From the NCBI GenBank assembly GCA_001600635.1, contig BCKL01000008.1:352971-416970 (forward strand): DNA of 64,000 nt, read 5' to 3'. Position 1 is the stretch's first letter. The number at the start of each line of letters is the position of its first letter. Under the pieces are notes generated by a model. That model saw only the letters and a program-made list of their open reading frames with translations. It was not told where the DNA came from and made no database searches. Made by a program: the position numbers and the translations under genes. Below, in pieces: positions 43,702 to 57,043 of this stretch. The stretch comes from Leucosporidium creatinivorum. Its lineage: Eukaryota > Basidiomycota > Microbotryomycetes > Leucosporidiales > Leucosporidiaceae.

Positions 43702-44109
43702 CGACTCAAGAGCTAAAAAACCAGCGAGAAGGGTGGAGGAGGAGGCAGAGCGCCGAAACGATGGTGATGCGTTCTTGGGCCAACTCGAATTGAGAGGCTT
43801 GGGCTGCGACATGCTTGTGAAACACGAGCACCACAAAGCATGGTGATTATTCCTGCAGCCGAGCAAGTCGCTGGAGAGCATCTTCTCCGAAACCCCCTCT
43901 CTCGGTCGACCAGCCTTCGCACGCCGCGCCTCTCCGTCGAGGGAACTTGAGCAAAGGGTCGAAATAGCAGCACAACCGCCTAGCGTAACGCATGGAGGTG
44001 CAACACGGGCAAACCTCACTACCTCTCCTCCTCCTCCTCGTCTCCTCCTGCTCCTCTTCAAGAAGGAGCAAAGCCTCGTCGTTCGTTTCCGTTCGTTCGC
44101 TTCCTCCCT
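43702..44109. other. Intergenic region between expansin-like and UBC genes
   Basis: Holds the 5' side of the expansin-like gene and the 3' side of the UBC gene, both on the minus strand. C/T-rich tracts near 44020-44060 (plus strand) were seen; nothing else is recognised. Confidence 0.5.
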
Positions 44110-44943
<834 letters not shown>

Positions 44944-45414
44944 GATTACCGAGACACGAGACGACTTGGCAGAGGGAGAAGAGTGCGGGTGCTGTGGCGG
45001 GGTCTCTGCGCTGAAGGATTGGAGCGCCGAGTTAGCATGTTCTGTAGCTCGATACCTTCTCCTGCTGTCCTTGCACCCTCCAGCCCAGCTTGCTGCTCCT
45101 CCCGCTCAGCAGAACGGCCGCGATACGCCACCAAAGCGAACGCTGACGAGAGGCTGCTCAAAGTCGCGCGAGTGCGCCTTTGCTGGCCTACAGAGAGGCT
45201 AGAGACGGGCTCGAGAGGGTCTGCCTAGCCGTACAGGCGTGTACCAGCCACGAGCAGGCGTTGAAGCTCACCGGAAAGCGAGAAAGGGTGTGGGAAGAGC
45301 GAGAAGGGCGCGGGCGCGACCAAAGGACGAAGAGCCCGCTCGGTCAAATCGGCTTTTGCACTGTAAGTGAGCAGGGATGGTCTAATGATCATTCTGAGAC
45401 AATGCTAGACGATT
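44944..45414. other. Intergenic region, UBC promoter and 3' flank of the TPR gene
   Basis: Both flanking genes are on the minus strand. No gene, repeat or RNA is recognised in it. Confidence 0.5.
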
Positions 45415-46949
45415 CTACTGCATTCTAGCCAAAGCGCTGCTACTCTGCTCGACTCCCTCCCGCGAGCCGATCCTCACGCTCTGCGCCCGAGACTGCTCGA
45501 ACCAAAGCTTTGCCGCCTTCTTATCATCTTGCAGCTGTATAGTCATAGAAGGTCAGCCTTGGCTCTAAAGACGAGGACTGGCAGACTCACCTCGCTCAGC
45601 TTGCCGAGGTTGTACGTCGAGACCACGGCGACCAGCTCGCACTCGGCCTCCTCCCTGTCGGCGAGGGGGACGATTTTGCCCTTGCGAGAAGCTTCAACTT
45701 CCTTCCGAGTTTTGCTCGAGACGGTCAGGGCTTGCGCGCTCCAGCGGAGAGCCTCTTCGATCGACTTGGCCGAGGGTGAGGGCTCCGAGACGAGCACCGA
45801 GGAGAGGTTGTTCATGAGGGTGGCGGCGTGGCAGCGAGTGGGCGCGGGAGGGACGACGTGCTTGGAGCCGTCTTTTGGTGGAGGGGGAAGGAGGAGGGCG
45901 ATAGTCTGTTGTAAGAGGGGTTTGGCGTATCTGCGCCGAGAGGAGAAAGTCAGCGGCGAGGTAGACAGCTAGACAGCAGAGGACTCACTCCACGTTCCCC
46001 AGCTTAGCGTATAGCTCTCCTAGCCGCTCCATTCCGGCCACAAGCTGTACATCGCCCGCCCAACTCGGCAGGTCGACCTCGAGCTCGTCCTTCTTGGCCT
46101 CTGCAGCAGCACCCTCCTCCTTCGGTCCACCTTCCATCTCAGCCTTCACCATTTCCAACTGCTCAGGCGTCATCTTCAACCTCATCATCTCCTGCACACA
46201 CCAGGTATACCGCTCCTCGGCGACCTTGAGCTGCTCCCCGCCTCCCATCCTCACAGAAAGATCGCCGAGCTTCATACTGATGGCCACGCTCCTCATCACC
46301 TCCTTCTTACTCGCTCCACCAGCATGCACCGCCTTCAGCACCTCCTCCAACCCCTTCTGATACACCTCGGCGGCCTTTCCCAGCTCGCCCGCTTCCTCCC
46401 ACATGCCTCCCCATCGAATGGCGACTCCACTGCTCTTCATCAACGCTTCCTCCCTGTTTCCCAGCTCTCCCTTGGCCGACAGCTCGATGGCGAGGTCGTA
46501 GGCCGCTTGGAAGGAAGCCTCAGCGCGAGGGAAGGCTCCATCGTTGATGGCGCGAAGGGCGGTGCGGAGGTGGGCGCGGATGGGAGAGGGGAAAGCAGTG
46601 AAGGATTGGTAGAAGTCGTATAGGCCGAACCCAGTCGCGCCAATGCCTGCGATAGGGAGAACAGTCAGGGAGAGCGACAGAGAGAGCTGTCGAAGGAAAC
46701 GCGGCTGGCGGCTCCTGCAGGACGATAGCACGTACCGAGAAGCGCCAAGGCAGAGAACAGATGGCCCAGCTTAATCCCCTTCTTCGGCTTTGGCTCGAGA
46801 TGAGGGTAGTAGCTAGCATGGCGGACTGAAGGCAGGCGGAGAGGGGAAGCGAATGACGTTGGCCGGATACGAAGGGTGGCGGCTGTAGGTCGGGCTAGCG
46901 AAGCTGTACAGCAGCGTTGGAGCACAGTAGAGCTGGTGCGGCTGGCCAT
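45415..46949 (-). CDS. Mitochondrial TPR-repeat membrane protein (MGR3/TTC19-like)
   Basis: The start at 46949 (MASRTSSTVLQRCCTASLAR) gives a basic, Ser/Arg-rich mitochondrial presequence. After KPKKGIKLG comes one membrane span, LFSALALLG joined by an intron to IGATGFGLYDFY. The rest is helical: NDGAFPRAEASFQAAYDLA, GELGKAAEVYQKGLEEV, VAGMERLGELYAKLGNVEYA and STYNLGKLSELQDDKKAAKL fit tetratricopeptide repeats. One span followed by TPRs facing inward or outward is the plan of Mgr3 (an adaptor of the inner-membrane i-AAA protease) and of TTC19-like proteins; I cannot choose between them. The stop is TAG at 45415 after SALARMQ. It is divergent to the PCMT gene, with 235 bp between the two starts. 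Confidence 0.65.
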
Positions 46950-47184
46950 CGAGTCGAGAGAAGAGTCGCGAGTGTATCGAGAAAGCTGAGCCTTGACGCC
47001 GGCGCCTCGCGTGACTTTGTAACCCTCGCTTTCGTCGACTCGACTCGCTGCAGTAGCAACAGAATCGTCTACAGACACTCTACATAGCACTGCACTCCTC
47101 GCCCGGCGCCCTCCTCGTCGTCTCTTTCTCGCCCAGCTCCTCAGCGGCCCCACCTCGCTCCTCGCCTTCAGTCAGCTTGACGAC
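46950..47184. promoter_or_regulatory. Bidirectional promoter space, TPR and PCMT genes
   Basis: A 235-bp divergent region. Its sequence is G/C-rich with C/T tracts; no particular factor site is identified. Confidence 0.5.
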
Positions 47185-48138
47185 ATGGCCTGGCGCTGTG
47201 GCTCGACCAGCAACCATGGGCTCATCTCCAACCTCGCTTCCGCCGGAATCCTCTCGACTCCCCGTGTTATCTCGGCGTTCGAAGCGGTGGATCGGTGAGC
47301 CGTGATCTTGAGCTGGTTCGGCGACGAGCGATGGCTCGCCTTTGCCCCTACTAACTCCCCCATCTACTTCTTACGACAGTGCCCACTTCTGCATGAACCC
47401 GAGGGACGCCTACGAGGATGCGCCTCAGTACATCGGCCATGGAGCGACCATCTCGGCGCCTCACATGCACGCGCACGCCTTGGAAGCTCTCGAGCCTTAC
47501 CTTCAGCCGGGCGCCAAGGTCCTGGATGTAGGTAAGTAGCGCACCACTCACTCTGCTAGGGCTGGATACTCCGACTGACTTGCTCCTCTCCTCGCCGAGC
47601 AATCAGGCTCAGGCAGTGGCTACCTCCTCGCCATCCTCTCGCACCTCGTCGGACCCACTGGCTTCGTCCTCGGCATCGACCACATTCCCGCTCTCGTCTC
47701 CACCTCGCTCACTGCCCTCCGACGCTCCCCTTTCACCGCCAACGCTCTCTCCTCCTCTCCGCCCTCCCTCAAAGTCGTCGTCGGCGATGGACGAGCGGGC
47801 GCTACCGCCGCTGATCTCCCCGAAGGAGGCTGGGACGCCATCCACGTAGGCGCCGCTGCGCCTACGATGCCCGAGAAGTTGGTAGAGCAGCTCAAGAGTC
47901 CAGGGAGGCTCTTCATCCCCGTCGGCGAGGTCCATCAAGCGATCTGGCAGGTCGACAAGGATTCGCAAGGCAGAGTGACGAGGACGAAGCTCTTCGGAGT
48001 GAAGTATGTACCGTAAGCGGCTTATTGATATCTCGGCAAACTAGTCCTCAAGTATGGGGGTTAGGCTCGATTCAAATCGATGACCATTTCTCCTGCATTC
48101 GGCGCAGGCTCACCGACGCCGACAAGCAGCTCGCCTGA
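47185..48138 (+). CDS. Protein-L-isoaspartate O-methyltransferase
   Basis: The start [17 protein letters not shown] is typical for the family. An intron near 47295-47379 leads to [20 protein letters not shown] and [16 protein letters not shown], with the G-x-x-x-S-x-P-x-M-x-A block. The SAM-binding motif I is [15 protein letters not shown], made across a second intron. [10 protein letters not shown] and [20 protein letters not shown], then [10 protein letters not shown], complete the usual set. A last short exon adds [11 protein letters not shown] before the stop at 48136. The enzyme methylates isoaspartyl residues in damaged proteins, starting their repair, in the cytosol. All expected motifs are present. 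Confidence 0.93.
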
Positions 48139-48894
48139 ATTTACGAGGACATCGATAGGCTCCCTCGCTGTACCGATATCTCATATAAAGATCTCCAACA
48201 CTCCGTCTCACCCATTGTAGCTCGACCTCTCGTTCTTCTGGAAGGCGCCGAAGCGCCTTAGCGAAGGCCGAGAGGCGAGCTCTCACTGCTTTGCCCCTGC
48301 GCTGACAGCTTCGCAGATCGCAGGCAAGTCGGATATGACGTCCACGAGTCGTCCCGTCTTCGCTCTGTGTCGTTTGATGCTAGTTGGGGAGCCCTGCCCC
48401 TGCCCGTCGCTCGGGCAGGTCCTGCTCGGTCGGCTTTGCTCGTCTCTGCGCGGAACGAAGGAGCCCTCGCCACGCATGGTGCCCGTTTGATCTTCCTCTA
48501 ATCCGTCTCTCCTACACGCCGATCAGACGATGTACCAGAAAAGACGAGAACAGCTGTATGGCCGAGCTGAAGGGGCCGGGCCTTCGCAGGTCCCGCTACG
48601 AAGTAGGAAGGCAGAGGCTCCAAGTCGTAGAGTTTGGGACAAGCTACTCGATGAAGGGATATAGACGTCGACAGGACCTCTCGGAGGTGAGTACACGGGT
48701 GACACGCTGGCGGGACATGCCAGCCGCAGTCTGGGGCGGGACGATGAGTTAGGAAGGAGGAAGAGGGTGTCGCCCGAGCCGAGCGGTGGGTCGGATTTGC
48801 TTCCCGTCGCTCGCTGTCGTTCGCTCGTTCACTCCTTTCGCTTCTCTCTCTCTTACATCTTCCTCCACCCCCCCTGCCCTTTCCAGCTTCAACC
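48139..48894. other. Intergenic region upstream of the first beta-helix gene
   Basis: About 750 bp without a supported gene. An AT-rich patch at 48176-48196 (ATCTCATATAAAGATC) lies shortly after the PCMT stop. Pyrimidine-rich sequence before 48895 fits a promoter. The rest shows nothing I recognise. Confidence 0.5.
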
Positions 48895-51089
48895 ATGAGC
48901 AGCCGCTCATCCCCTCTGAAGAGCCTCTCCCTCGCCCGAGTCGCTCTCCTCGTCGTCACCATCCTCGCCTGCTCGCAGCTCGCCTCGGCCGCTCCTCGTC
49001 GCAAGCCCGCGACTCTCACCAATCCTCACCCTCATGGACCTACTCCCAGCACTAAAGCGCCTACTCGTCCATCCATCAAGGCGTATGGCGATTTCGACCG
49101 TCATTTCCGCGGCAAGCGAAAGGACTGGAGGAAGAACCAAGGCAAGGGACACGCCTGGAAGAGGGATAACATTGCTATCCACGACTTCGAGGCCGAACTC
49201 GCCCTCGACAAGGAGGAGTTCGCTCGGCGTTACCTCGACTTGAACGAGCAGGATTCGGTCCTTGGGCGTAGGGCGGCGAACGACACTTCGGCTCCCGCCA
49301 GCTCGGCTACCAGCCAAGCTGCTACTTCATCCTCCTCCTCGGCTCCCTATTCCTCCACCACCGACTCCTCGCAGTCCAGCAGCGTTGCCAGCTCGTCGCC
49401 GAGCAGCGCTTCGTCGTCTTCGGCCGTCGTCTCTTCGAGTGCTACCTCCGCCTCGGCCACCTCCGTCTCGGCTACTACCACTAGTACTTCTCTCGTACCT
49501 ACGTCGACTCTCGCCCCCTGTGTCGGCTCCGAGGTGAGTGTCTTCGCCTTCTTTCGCCGAGCTATCGCGCTGACACTCGCCATTCCTCGCAGGCCAATGC
49601 CAGCTACATCTCATCCCTGTTTGCCTACGGAGGAATTGGATACACTGTGGGCGAGTATCCCAGCAGCCCTGTCTTGTCTCCCCCCTCGACCGAAGGCTAA
49701 CTCTTCTCTGTGCAGAGCTCTGCCCCGGTGCCAACATCATGCTCGAGCAAGCCGTCTTCATCTGGTGGGCAAACCAGACGCTCACTACCCAAGGCAACCC
49801 TACGGGCGACACTCGCGCGACTCTCACCATCGCAAGCTCCGACATCACCTGCGCCATCTTCGCCGCCCTCAACTACGTCGACCACGTCACCATCTCGAGC
49901 ATCCAGGTCGATGGAGCTCGCCCCAAATACGGTATCTATTACGGTGGAATCGCTTTGATCGAGATTGGAGGCTACACGGTGAGCTTCATCGCCTGCAATG
50001 CCTTCGCCGAGCAGCTCGCTAATCGTCGTCGTCTCCTTCAGATCGGACACACCGTCAAGAACGTTCACGCCTTTGAGCCTCGTGGCTGGAGTGTTCTGCA
50101 CATCGCCGAGGGATACCTCAACTTTTGCTCTGGAGCACAGATTCTGAATAACCAAATCGGTCCCTCGGGCCATGCTCCGAGCGGTGCTCAGCAATTCAAG
50201 CGCGACTCTACCGGCACCTACACACCGGGACAGTGGGTGAGCTCATTCTCTTAGCTGTTGTGACTCGTTCGAGGATTCTCGGAACATGCCCCAGCCTGTA
50301 GCTCGACGTCGTTGCTGCTCGGCGCTGACTTCGCTCATTCTCCTTCAGGCCGACGGTATCAGTCATGCCTGCAAGAACAGTCTCATCCAAGGCAACACCG
50401 TCACCGACACTACCGTAAGCTCCGATTCCCCCCTCCGGCACGCTGTCCTCGCCCGTTCGAGCTCGGCTGACCCTCCTCACTTGCTCAGGACGGCGGCATC
50501 GTCATCTTCGGCGCCCTCGGCAGCCAGATCACCGGCAACACAATCATTGCCAACGATCGTCAAGCTCTGGGAGGTATCAACATGGTAAGTCGCCGCGTCG
50601 CCCGTCGCGTAGTCGATTCTCGGCGCTGACCTTCGCCTTCTCTTCGCGCTCTTCTAGGTCGATTGGCTGCCTTACGGAGGCGCCTTTACCGGCACGGTCG
50701 TCTCCAACAACCAGATCATCTCCCAAGGCAGCCTCATGAAGCTGGGCATCGCCGTTGGCACGATGTCGTGGGGCACGGATAACAGGACGATTGCTCGCAC
50801 CTTCGACGGCGAGATCAAGAACAATGTCTTCTCCTCCGGACCCACGGGCTACTTTGGATACGGAATCTCGGTCGCCGGCCACGAGAACATTACCATCAGC
50901 GGCAACACGGCCTCGGGAGCGAGCTTCGGCGGCGTCGAATCCTCGTCGTGCTTCACCTACTGGTTCCCCCTCCCCACTCCTCAACCCTTCATTGCCGACC
51001 CCTGGACTACCCCCGGATGCCAGCTTCAGTCCGACTTCCTCACCAACACCACCCTCGTCCTTCCCGTGTGCCGTGGACCGAAGCCTTAG
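48895..51089 (+). CDS. Secreted right-handed beta-helix protein, copy 1
   Basis: MSSRSSPLKSLSLARVALLV with LACSQLASAAP after it is a clear signal peptide. A pro-like region follows with the conserved TLTNPHPHGPTP and DFDRH, and dibasic sites such as HAWKRD that Kex2 could cut. A Ser/Thr-rich stretch of about 90 residues ends at TSTLAPCVGSE. The C-terminal domain has repeated strands: ELCPGANIMLEQAVFIWWAN, DHVTISSIQVDGAR, NFCSGAQILNNQIGPSG, NSLIQGNTVTDTTDGG, QITGNTIIANDRQALGG, GTVVSNNQII and ITISGNTASG. The recurring N-x-I/V spacing is that of pectin-lyase-like beta helices. Substrate and activity are unknown. The gene has eight or so exons and ends at 51089 (CRGPKP). A very similar gene lies at 57044. 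Confidence 0.8.
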
Positions 51090-51952
51090 AGGAGGCAGGG
51101 ATCGCCGAACCCACCGCAGGCACTTACATCTGCCTTAGACCGAGAAACGGACTCTTGTACATCAGACACTCTTGTATCCCCCTTGTTCCGCCTTCATGCA
51201 TATCATTCAGACTCGAAAACCGGGCGGGAAGCTGAAAAGCGCTGCCTTCGGCGAAGTCCTCTGAGACCTCTTCGCTCTTGTGCAGAACTACAGCAGCTTT
51301 GTATGAGGCGAGCAGCTCGAGAAATCCTGCAGATGATACAGCTGGCCAGAGTGTTCCCACTTAGAGCTCATCAAAAGTCTGACATCCTTCTTTGCGGAGG
51401 AGGGAAGGGAGCCTCCCGCTGCGCTCCCGACGTTTCTAAGTCCGAGAAGCGACCCGTCGTTTCTTGCTTCCACCACTCGCCTGTCTTTGGCGGCATAGTA
51501 CGCTACAACTCGACAACCTACTGCACACCGCTCCCGCCGCTCTTTCAACCCTTTCCCAGCCCTTCGAGCGACTTCGCCAGCGAGAGCAGTCCAGAGCTCT
51601 TCCACTCGCCCGTCCATCGGCCGTCCCCTGTTATCGCGCACATTCGCACAGCACAACAGCTGCGGCATCAAAAGCGCTACACAGCGCCTCTACCCGACTA
51701 CAGCTAGCCGGTAAGCTATCGAGAGGGAGAGCACGGGGGCGTGATTGTCTCGCGGACTTTCCTGCGACGCTGGAGCAAGCGGTGGAGACTGTATCGCAGA
51801 GCAGGGAAGAGCAGCAGGCTCAGTAAGCACCGCTGTACTGCTCTGTTACAGGCTGTGCCACCTGAGCTCCACATCCCCCCTCACCCACGCGACGATCTTG
51901 CTGACTCTCTCCGCTCGCGTCTCACGTTCTTTAGCTCTTCTCAAACTGCATC
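51090..51952. other. Intergenic region upstream of the Zn2Cys6 gene
   Basis: About 860 bp. Several overlapping frames are open but have no recognisable motif. The last 150 bp are C/T-rich and hold the likely promoter and leader of the regulator gene. Confidence 0.5.
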
Positions 51953-54900
51953 ATGAGCGCCGAGGACCTCTTCACCGAGTTCTTTACGACTCTGCCCGAT
52001 GGTACGCAGTGTTTCTGACATCTCCTGTGGTCTCACAGCAGCAAGCTGACCAGCCCTCGTGCAGACCCCGCTGCCGAAGCAAACCCCGGTCTGCAGCGTA
52101 ACAATGTCGCTCCGTCCGGAGCCCAAGGTCCTGCATCGTTTGCTCTCCCCGATCTCAACACGGCCGCCCCTCCCCTTTCCCATCGCCATGCTCCACCACC
52201 TCCACCTGCTCGCGCGGGCAGCTCAAGCGGGGAATCGGACGGCGGAGGCTCAGGCCAAGTCGGTGCAGCGGGTGGATGGTCGGCGAAGGAGGTCAAGAAG
52301 GAAGCTGTTACCCCGCCGCTGGCCAAGCCCAAGAGGACGAGGAATCGCAAGCCGAGTTCTTGTGAGTTGAGGATGCCTGAGCCGGTAGGATCGAAAGCTG
52401 ACTTCCTCGCGCTCTGCAGGCGTACAATGCCGCAAGAAGAAGTTGAGGTGCAACCGAGCTGCACCTTGTGATCAGTGTACCGCTCGAGGCGACCACTGTG
52501 CTTGGGATGAGTGAGTTCGGAGCTCGTGACCCTTCGGAGCCCTCGCTGATGCCTCCTTCACAGCGCTGTTCCCCTCTTCGATGCTCGGTAGGCTGAAGAT
52601 GCTCTACCAACGAGACTGCTCACTCACCGCCCACCCTGCAGCGCCGAGCACGACGCCGACGAGCTTCGAGCCCAAGTTCGCCGCCTCGAAACCCTCGTCG
52701 CCCACCTCACCTCGCAAAAGGACGACGATGACGGCAGCAGCACCGACCCATCCGTCGCCACCGAGTCTATGCCCTCCCCTCTCTTCGAGCAGTTTCCCTC
52801 CACCTCTCGCCCCGACACCGTCAGTCGAGCCCGCTCCGACTCGCAGCGACAGCACAAGATGGACCTCCGCGCCAACGATCTCTGCGAGGCGCTCTCTCAG
52901 CTCGTCATCAAGGAGTTTGTCGTCGTCGAGGGGAGTGGAGAAGACTCGTGGGCACCTGGAGGAGGACGAGGAGCACCCTTCATCGACGAAGCGGCGGCTT
53001 TCATCGCCACCCTCCCTCAGCAGTTCGGCCTGACCTACGCCCTTCCCTCGTTCACCGGTGGCTTCGCAGGCGCTGCTAGTGGAGTGACAGTACCCGCGTC
53101 GGAGGCAGCGACCTCGCCTACAGCGCTCAGCGAGTACAGCAACGGCGAGCTCAGTCCGAGCCCACTCGGCAGCGCCGCCTTCCATCGTTCGGCGCCTCCC
53201 CTGGCCGAGGCTCTTCGCTTCCTACCTACAGATGAGCAGGCCTTGTCTGCTTACTCGTAAGCTATCTCATCCCTCTCTAGCTCCCTGAGCTAGAAGCTCA
53301 CTCTTCACCTCTCGCTCCTCACCTCTCCCTTCTCACCTCTCGCTCCTAACCACTCACTCCGCTCACTCTCTTAATCTACCCCAGATACTTCAGCGGCTAC
53401 GTCTCGTGGTAAGCTGGACCTCGGACATCCCTGATCCTCTACAGACTGCTCTGGCCGCGACGAGACCCGCTGGGCTCGTCGCCGGGCTTCCCTCAGCTGA
53501 GGCGCTAACCTCGCGTGATCCCCCCGCAGGTATGCGCACCCCGTCCACCTTCCTACGTTCGAAGAGCAATGGGCTCAGCTCAAGGAGGCCCTCAAGCTGG
53601 ACGATGAGCAGCGAGCCAAACGGATCGATCCCTTCTTCGTCGCCACTTTCCTCGGCGTCTGCGCGATGGGTCTCGCCATGATGCCCGCCAAGCGTGCTCA
53701 GCGTGATGGGCTCGGTGGAGCTGCAGAGAAGGGCAAGCTCGTGGACAAGTGGCTTGAGGGGGCCATGGTCGCCTTGACTTGCGGACGAGTGAGTTTCTCG
53801 GCTTCGCTGTTCAAAGACTCGGTCGCTGATCTCGTGTCCCTTCATAGTTCCTCGAGTGAGCCCTGGAACGCTTTTACCTCGAGCTTCCCCTCTGACGCCT
53901 CCCTCTCCTGCAGCAACCCTTCCGTCGAGAGCGTACGAGCGGTCAGCGTGCTTTCGACCTACTTCGTGAGCTCGCTCTCTTGGCCGCTCGGGTTGCGACG
54001 CGAGCTAATCGCAATCATGCGCAGGTCTTCATGTCGCATGGCGAGTCAAGCGGCGCGGGAATGTGAGCATCCGCGACGCCCTCGTCCTCAATCGATGACT
54101 GACATCTCGGCGCTCGCAGGGGACTACTTTCGCTCGTCGTCCAGGTCGCCATGTCGCTCACCCTCCACCGCGATCCTGACCGCACCCCTGGTCGCTTCAC
54201 CTTCTTCGAGGTGCGGCCTAACATAGCTCTCTCCCCGCCCCCCAGCTGACCTCACTTCCCACAGGCCGAGATGCGCCGACGACTCTTCTACTCGCTCTTC
54301 ACCCTCTGCATCCTCAGCTCCTCCTCGCTCGGCCGCACCTGGGCCATCTTCGACCTCAACCAAGTCGACTGCAAGCTCCCGCTCGACTGCCACGACCACG
54401 AAATCCTCCAGGAGGAGACCGCTATGGCGGGCGTCGCCAGTCGTCGCCGCAAGTTCGAGGAGACCCCGATGACGAGCTTGCTGCTCAAGGCCAAGCTCGC
54501 TGTCATGGCCAAGAAGGTCAACGACCGAGCGTTCGGCATCCACCCCGTCTCGTACGCCACCGTCCTCGAGCTCGACAAGGAGCTCAGGGAGTTCGAGGAT
54601 ACGATCCCCGCTCGCTACCGCATGCAGCTCGACGGCGTAGGCGCGATCGTCCGGCACACGCCTCATGTCACCGTCACAGAGATGAGAGCATGGTGAGTTC
54701 TCGTCGAGGCCTTTCGAACGAGCCGAGCTGACTTTCGGCTCGCCTACTCAGCATGATTCAGATCTCGCTATGCTCCGAGTTTATTCGCATACATCGTCCA
54801 TGGCTCGGTGAGTGAAAAGCATGCATCATTACGGTCGGAGGGAGCTGACGTTCGGCGCCCCTCAGTCCTCGCCGGCTCCAACGAGCTGTGGCAGCTCTCC

Positions 54901-55879
54901 CGCGACCGCTGCCTCCACTACGCCAAGCTCACCCTCGCCATCTTCCGCTCACCTTCCTGCAACCAACACCCGTGGGGAGGACTCTCGTACAAGGCTACCA
55001 GCGCCGCGGTCGTCCTCGCCGTCGACATCCTCACCTTCCCGCAAGGCAGCGAAGTCGACAGCACGAGGGCTCTCATCAAGGCCGCAGCGGTGCAGATGGA
55101 GGGTCATGCCAAGGAGGCTGTGAGTAGGAACCGCCTTTGAGAGCGTAGCAATGGGCTGATTCTCCTTCCTCTCGCAGTCACTCTCGAGGAAGGGCGCCGG
55201 AGTCATTCGCTTCTTACTCGCCAAGGAGGCCGCCATGACCGCGCAGAGGGATCAGCAGCGGGACCAACAGCGCGGTGGAAAGCGAGCGCGCACGACCGAC
55301 GTCCCTACCCCGGCCTCGAGGGCGCTTCGACCCGTCTTCGCTCCTACGCCCGAGAATACGCCCTACCTCGGCGAGAACCACTCATCCATCAGCTCGTACT
55401 CCTCCAACGAGGACGAACTACGCCGTCGCGTACCTCCACCTCTCCCCTCCTACCCCTCCTACTCTTCCTACCCCTCTGGAGCTCAACAGCCGCCACCTCA
55501 GCATCCGCACCAGCCACCCTACGTTCCACCTCAGTACCTCCAGCAAGGCCAACGACCTGCCAACCCTCTTCCGCGACAATCTGCACCGTCGCCGGCTCCT
55601 CCACCGCCCTCCTCGTACCTTCAAGAGGACTACCGCGTCGACTTCGGCGCTCCAGCAGCGCTTGGCGACTTCGCCTTCGACTTTGCGGTGCCATCGACCA
55701 GCTATGACACTCAAGGCAGACAACAGTATCACATCACCGGATCGAGCAACTATCTCCCTACGCCTCCGAGCTACCTGCCCTCCTACCCTCATCAGTCGCC
55801 CTACCCCTCGGAGGCCAAGCCGAGCGCACACGGAGCTTATCCTCCCTCATCGCAACCGCCACCGCATTCCTACTACTAG
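51953..55879 (+). CDS. Zn2Cys6 binuclear-cluster transcription factor
   Basis: MSAEDLFTEFFTTLPD opens a short exon. The DNA-binding domain is built across an intron: a basic stretch KPKRTRNRKPSS, then CVQCRKKKLRCNRAAPCDQC and TARGDHCAW. The six cysteines have the spacing C-x2-C-x6-C-x5-C-x2-C-x6-C of fungal zinc clusters. A helix with LRAQVRRLETLVAHL may dimerise. The middle has the Fungal_trans regulatory domain: YAHPVHLPTFEEQWAQL, FLGVCAMGLAMMP, VVQVAMSLTLHRDPDR and EMRRRLFYSLFTLCI. The C-terminus is Pro/Tyr/Gln-rich and disordered (YPSYSSYPSG, PPHSYY), probably for activation. More than ten introns are seen. It lies between two paralogous secreted beta-helix genes on the same strand, so it may control them; that is inference. 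Confidence 0.85.
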
Positions 55880-57043
55880 TTCGTCTGTTTTGCTAGACTT
55901 TGCATTGCTACTCGCTAGACTAGGCAAACAGAGTGACCTCGGCGAGCTTTCGGCGAACATTCGGCTTCGACGGCTCTCGGCCCCTCCAGGAATCTCGATC
56001 GCTGGGCGTTGGCTCGAGCTGCTGAATTCACAGCAAATCCTAGTAGTAGGCTGGAGAAAGCGAAGACGGAACACGCGGGTTTGCACGATTCGGCGCCTCA
56101 GCAGCAGCTCCAGACGAAGGGCGAGCTCGGCGAAGCAACGCGCTGAACCTCAGACACCTTCAGGATCGTCGAGGCTCCTGAGTAACGGGAAGAAGCGTTA
56201 GACATCCTCTACTTGCTGCTTGCGAGCGCACCAAGTGTTGCTTTCGTGGCTCTGGAGACGGTCTCACCTGGAGATGAACTAGACCGCTCGGCTCGGCGCT
56301 CACCGCACGGCTACCGCTTCGACGCAAAGGCAGAGAGTCGTCACCACTCATCTTGAACTTGCTAAGTGCTCACAAGCCACGTACTGTTCTCTCAGAACAT
56401 AGAGCAGAGATAGCTTCCCGGAGACAAGGCTCGGCGAAGGTATTATGAGGCCAACAATCGCCGAACGGGGAGTCTTCGCCGAGATTCCGAGCAGCTCCGT
56501 CTCTTCACGCGCGGAGCTACGCACACATGCAAAACGAGCAGTCCTTTGCGCCCTGTCGCCCTTCACAAAGCGATTTATTCGAACAAAGCACCTCCCAAAC
56601 TCGGTCGACTTGTGAGCTCGGGAGTGCCATTCGAGCGAGCGAGCCCCTGTGAGATTCATGCACAATCGCTTTAGAGGTGTATCCGGGTCGCCCTTGTGTC
56701 GCAGAAACGATTGCAACCAGCCCAAAGCCTTCGACGGCAGGTACGAGTCGACTGAGACCGGCGGCTGAGGTTCTCGAAGCGTACCTTCGGAAGTCTTCCT
56801 AATGCGAGGTTCGTAGAGGTGCGATCTGCTGCTCGGGAAGAGGGTATGGCTGAGACGAAAGCTGCAAGCGCAAGACATGTGCGGAGAGCGTGTCTTGCAC
56901 ACGCTTCGCTGTCGCGGGGGCTGACCCTTCGGCGGGCGCCCTCCCTCGGATTTCTCCTGACGATTCTCTTTCGCCTCTTCTCTTCCTTTCGTTCACTCGC
57001 AGAGACTCAATCGCGGGCGTGCTTCTTCATCCCTTCACCCACG
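55880..57043. other. Intergenic region upstream of the second beta-helix gene
   Basis: About 1.16 kb. A minus-strand frame at 56348-56902 (184 codons) has no recognisable domain and was not accepted. The sequence just before 57044 is C/T-rich and fits a promoter. Confidence 0.5.

Noticed and set aside
55275-56201. 308-codon plus-strand frame overlapping the regulator's last exon
   Set aside because: It is a shifted reading of the Pro/Tyr-rich C-terminus of the Zn2Cys6 protein; the composition (Arg, Thr, Pro, Ser) is that of an out-of-frame translation.
56348-56902. 184-codon open frame on the minus strand
   Set aside because: No motif, signal peptide or splice pattern was recognised, and long chance frames are common in this GC-rich DNA.
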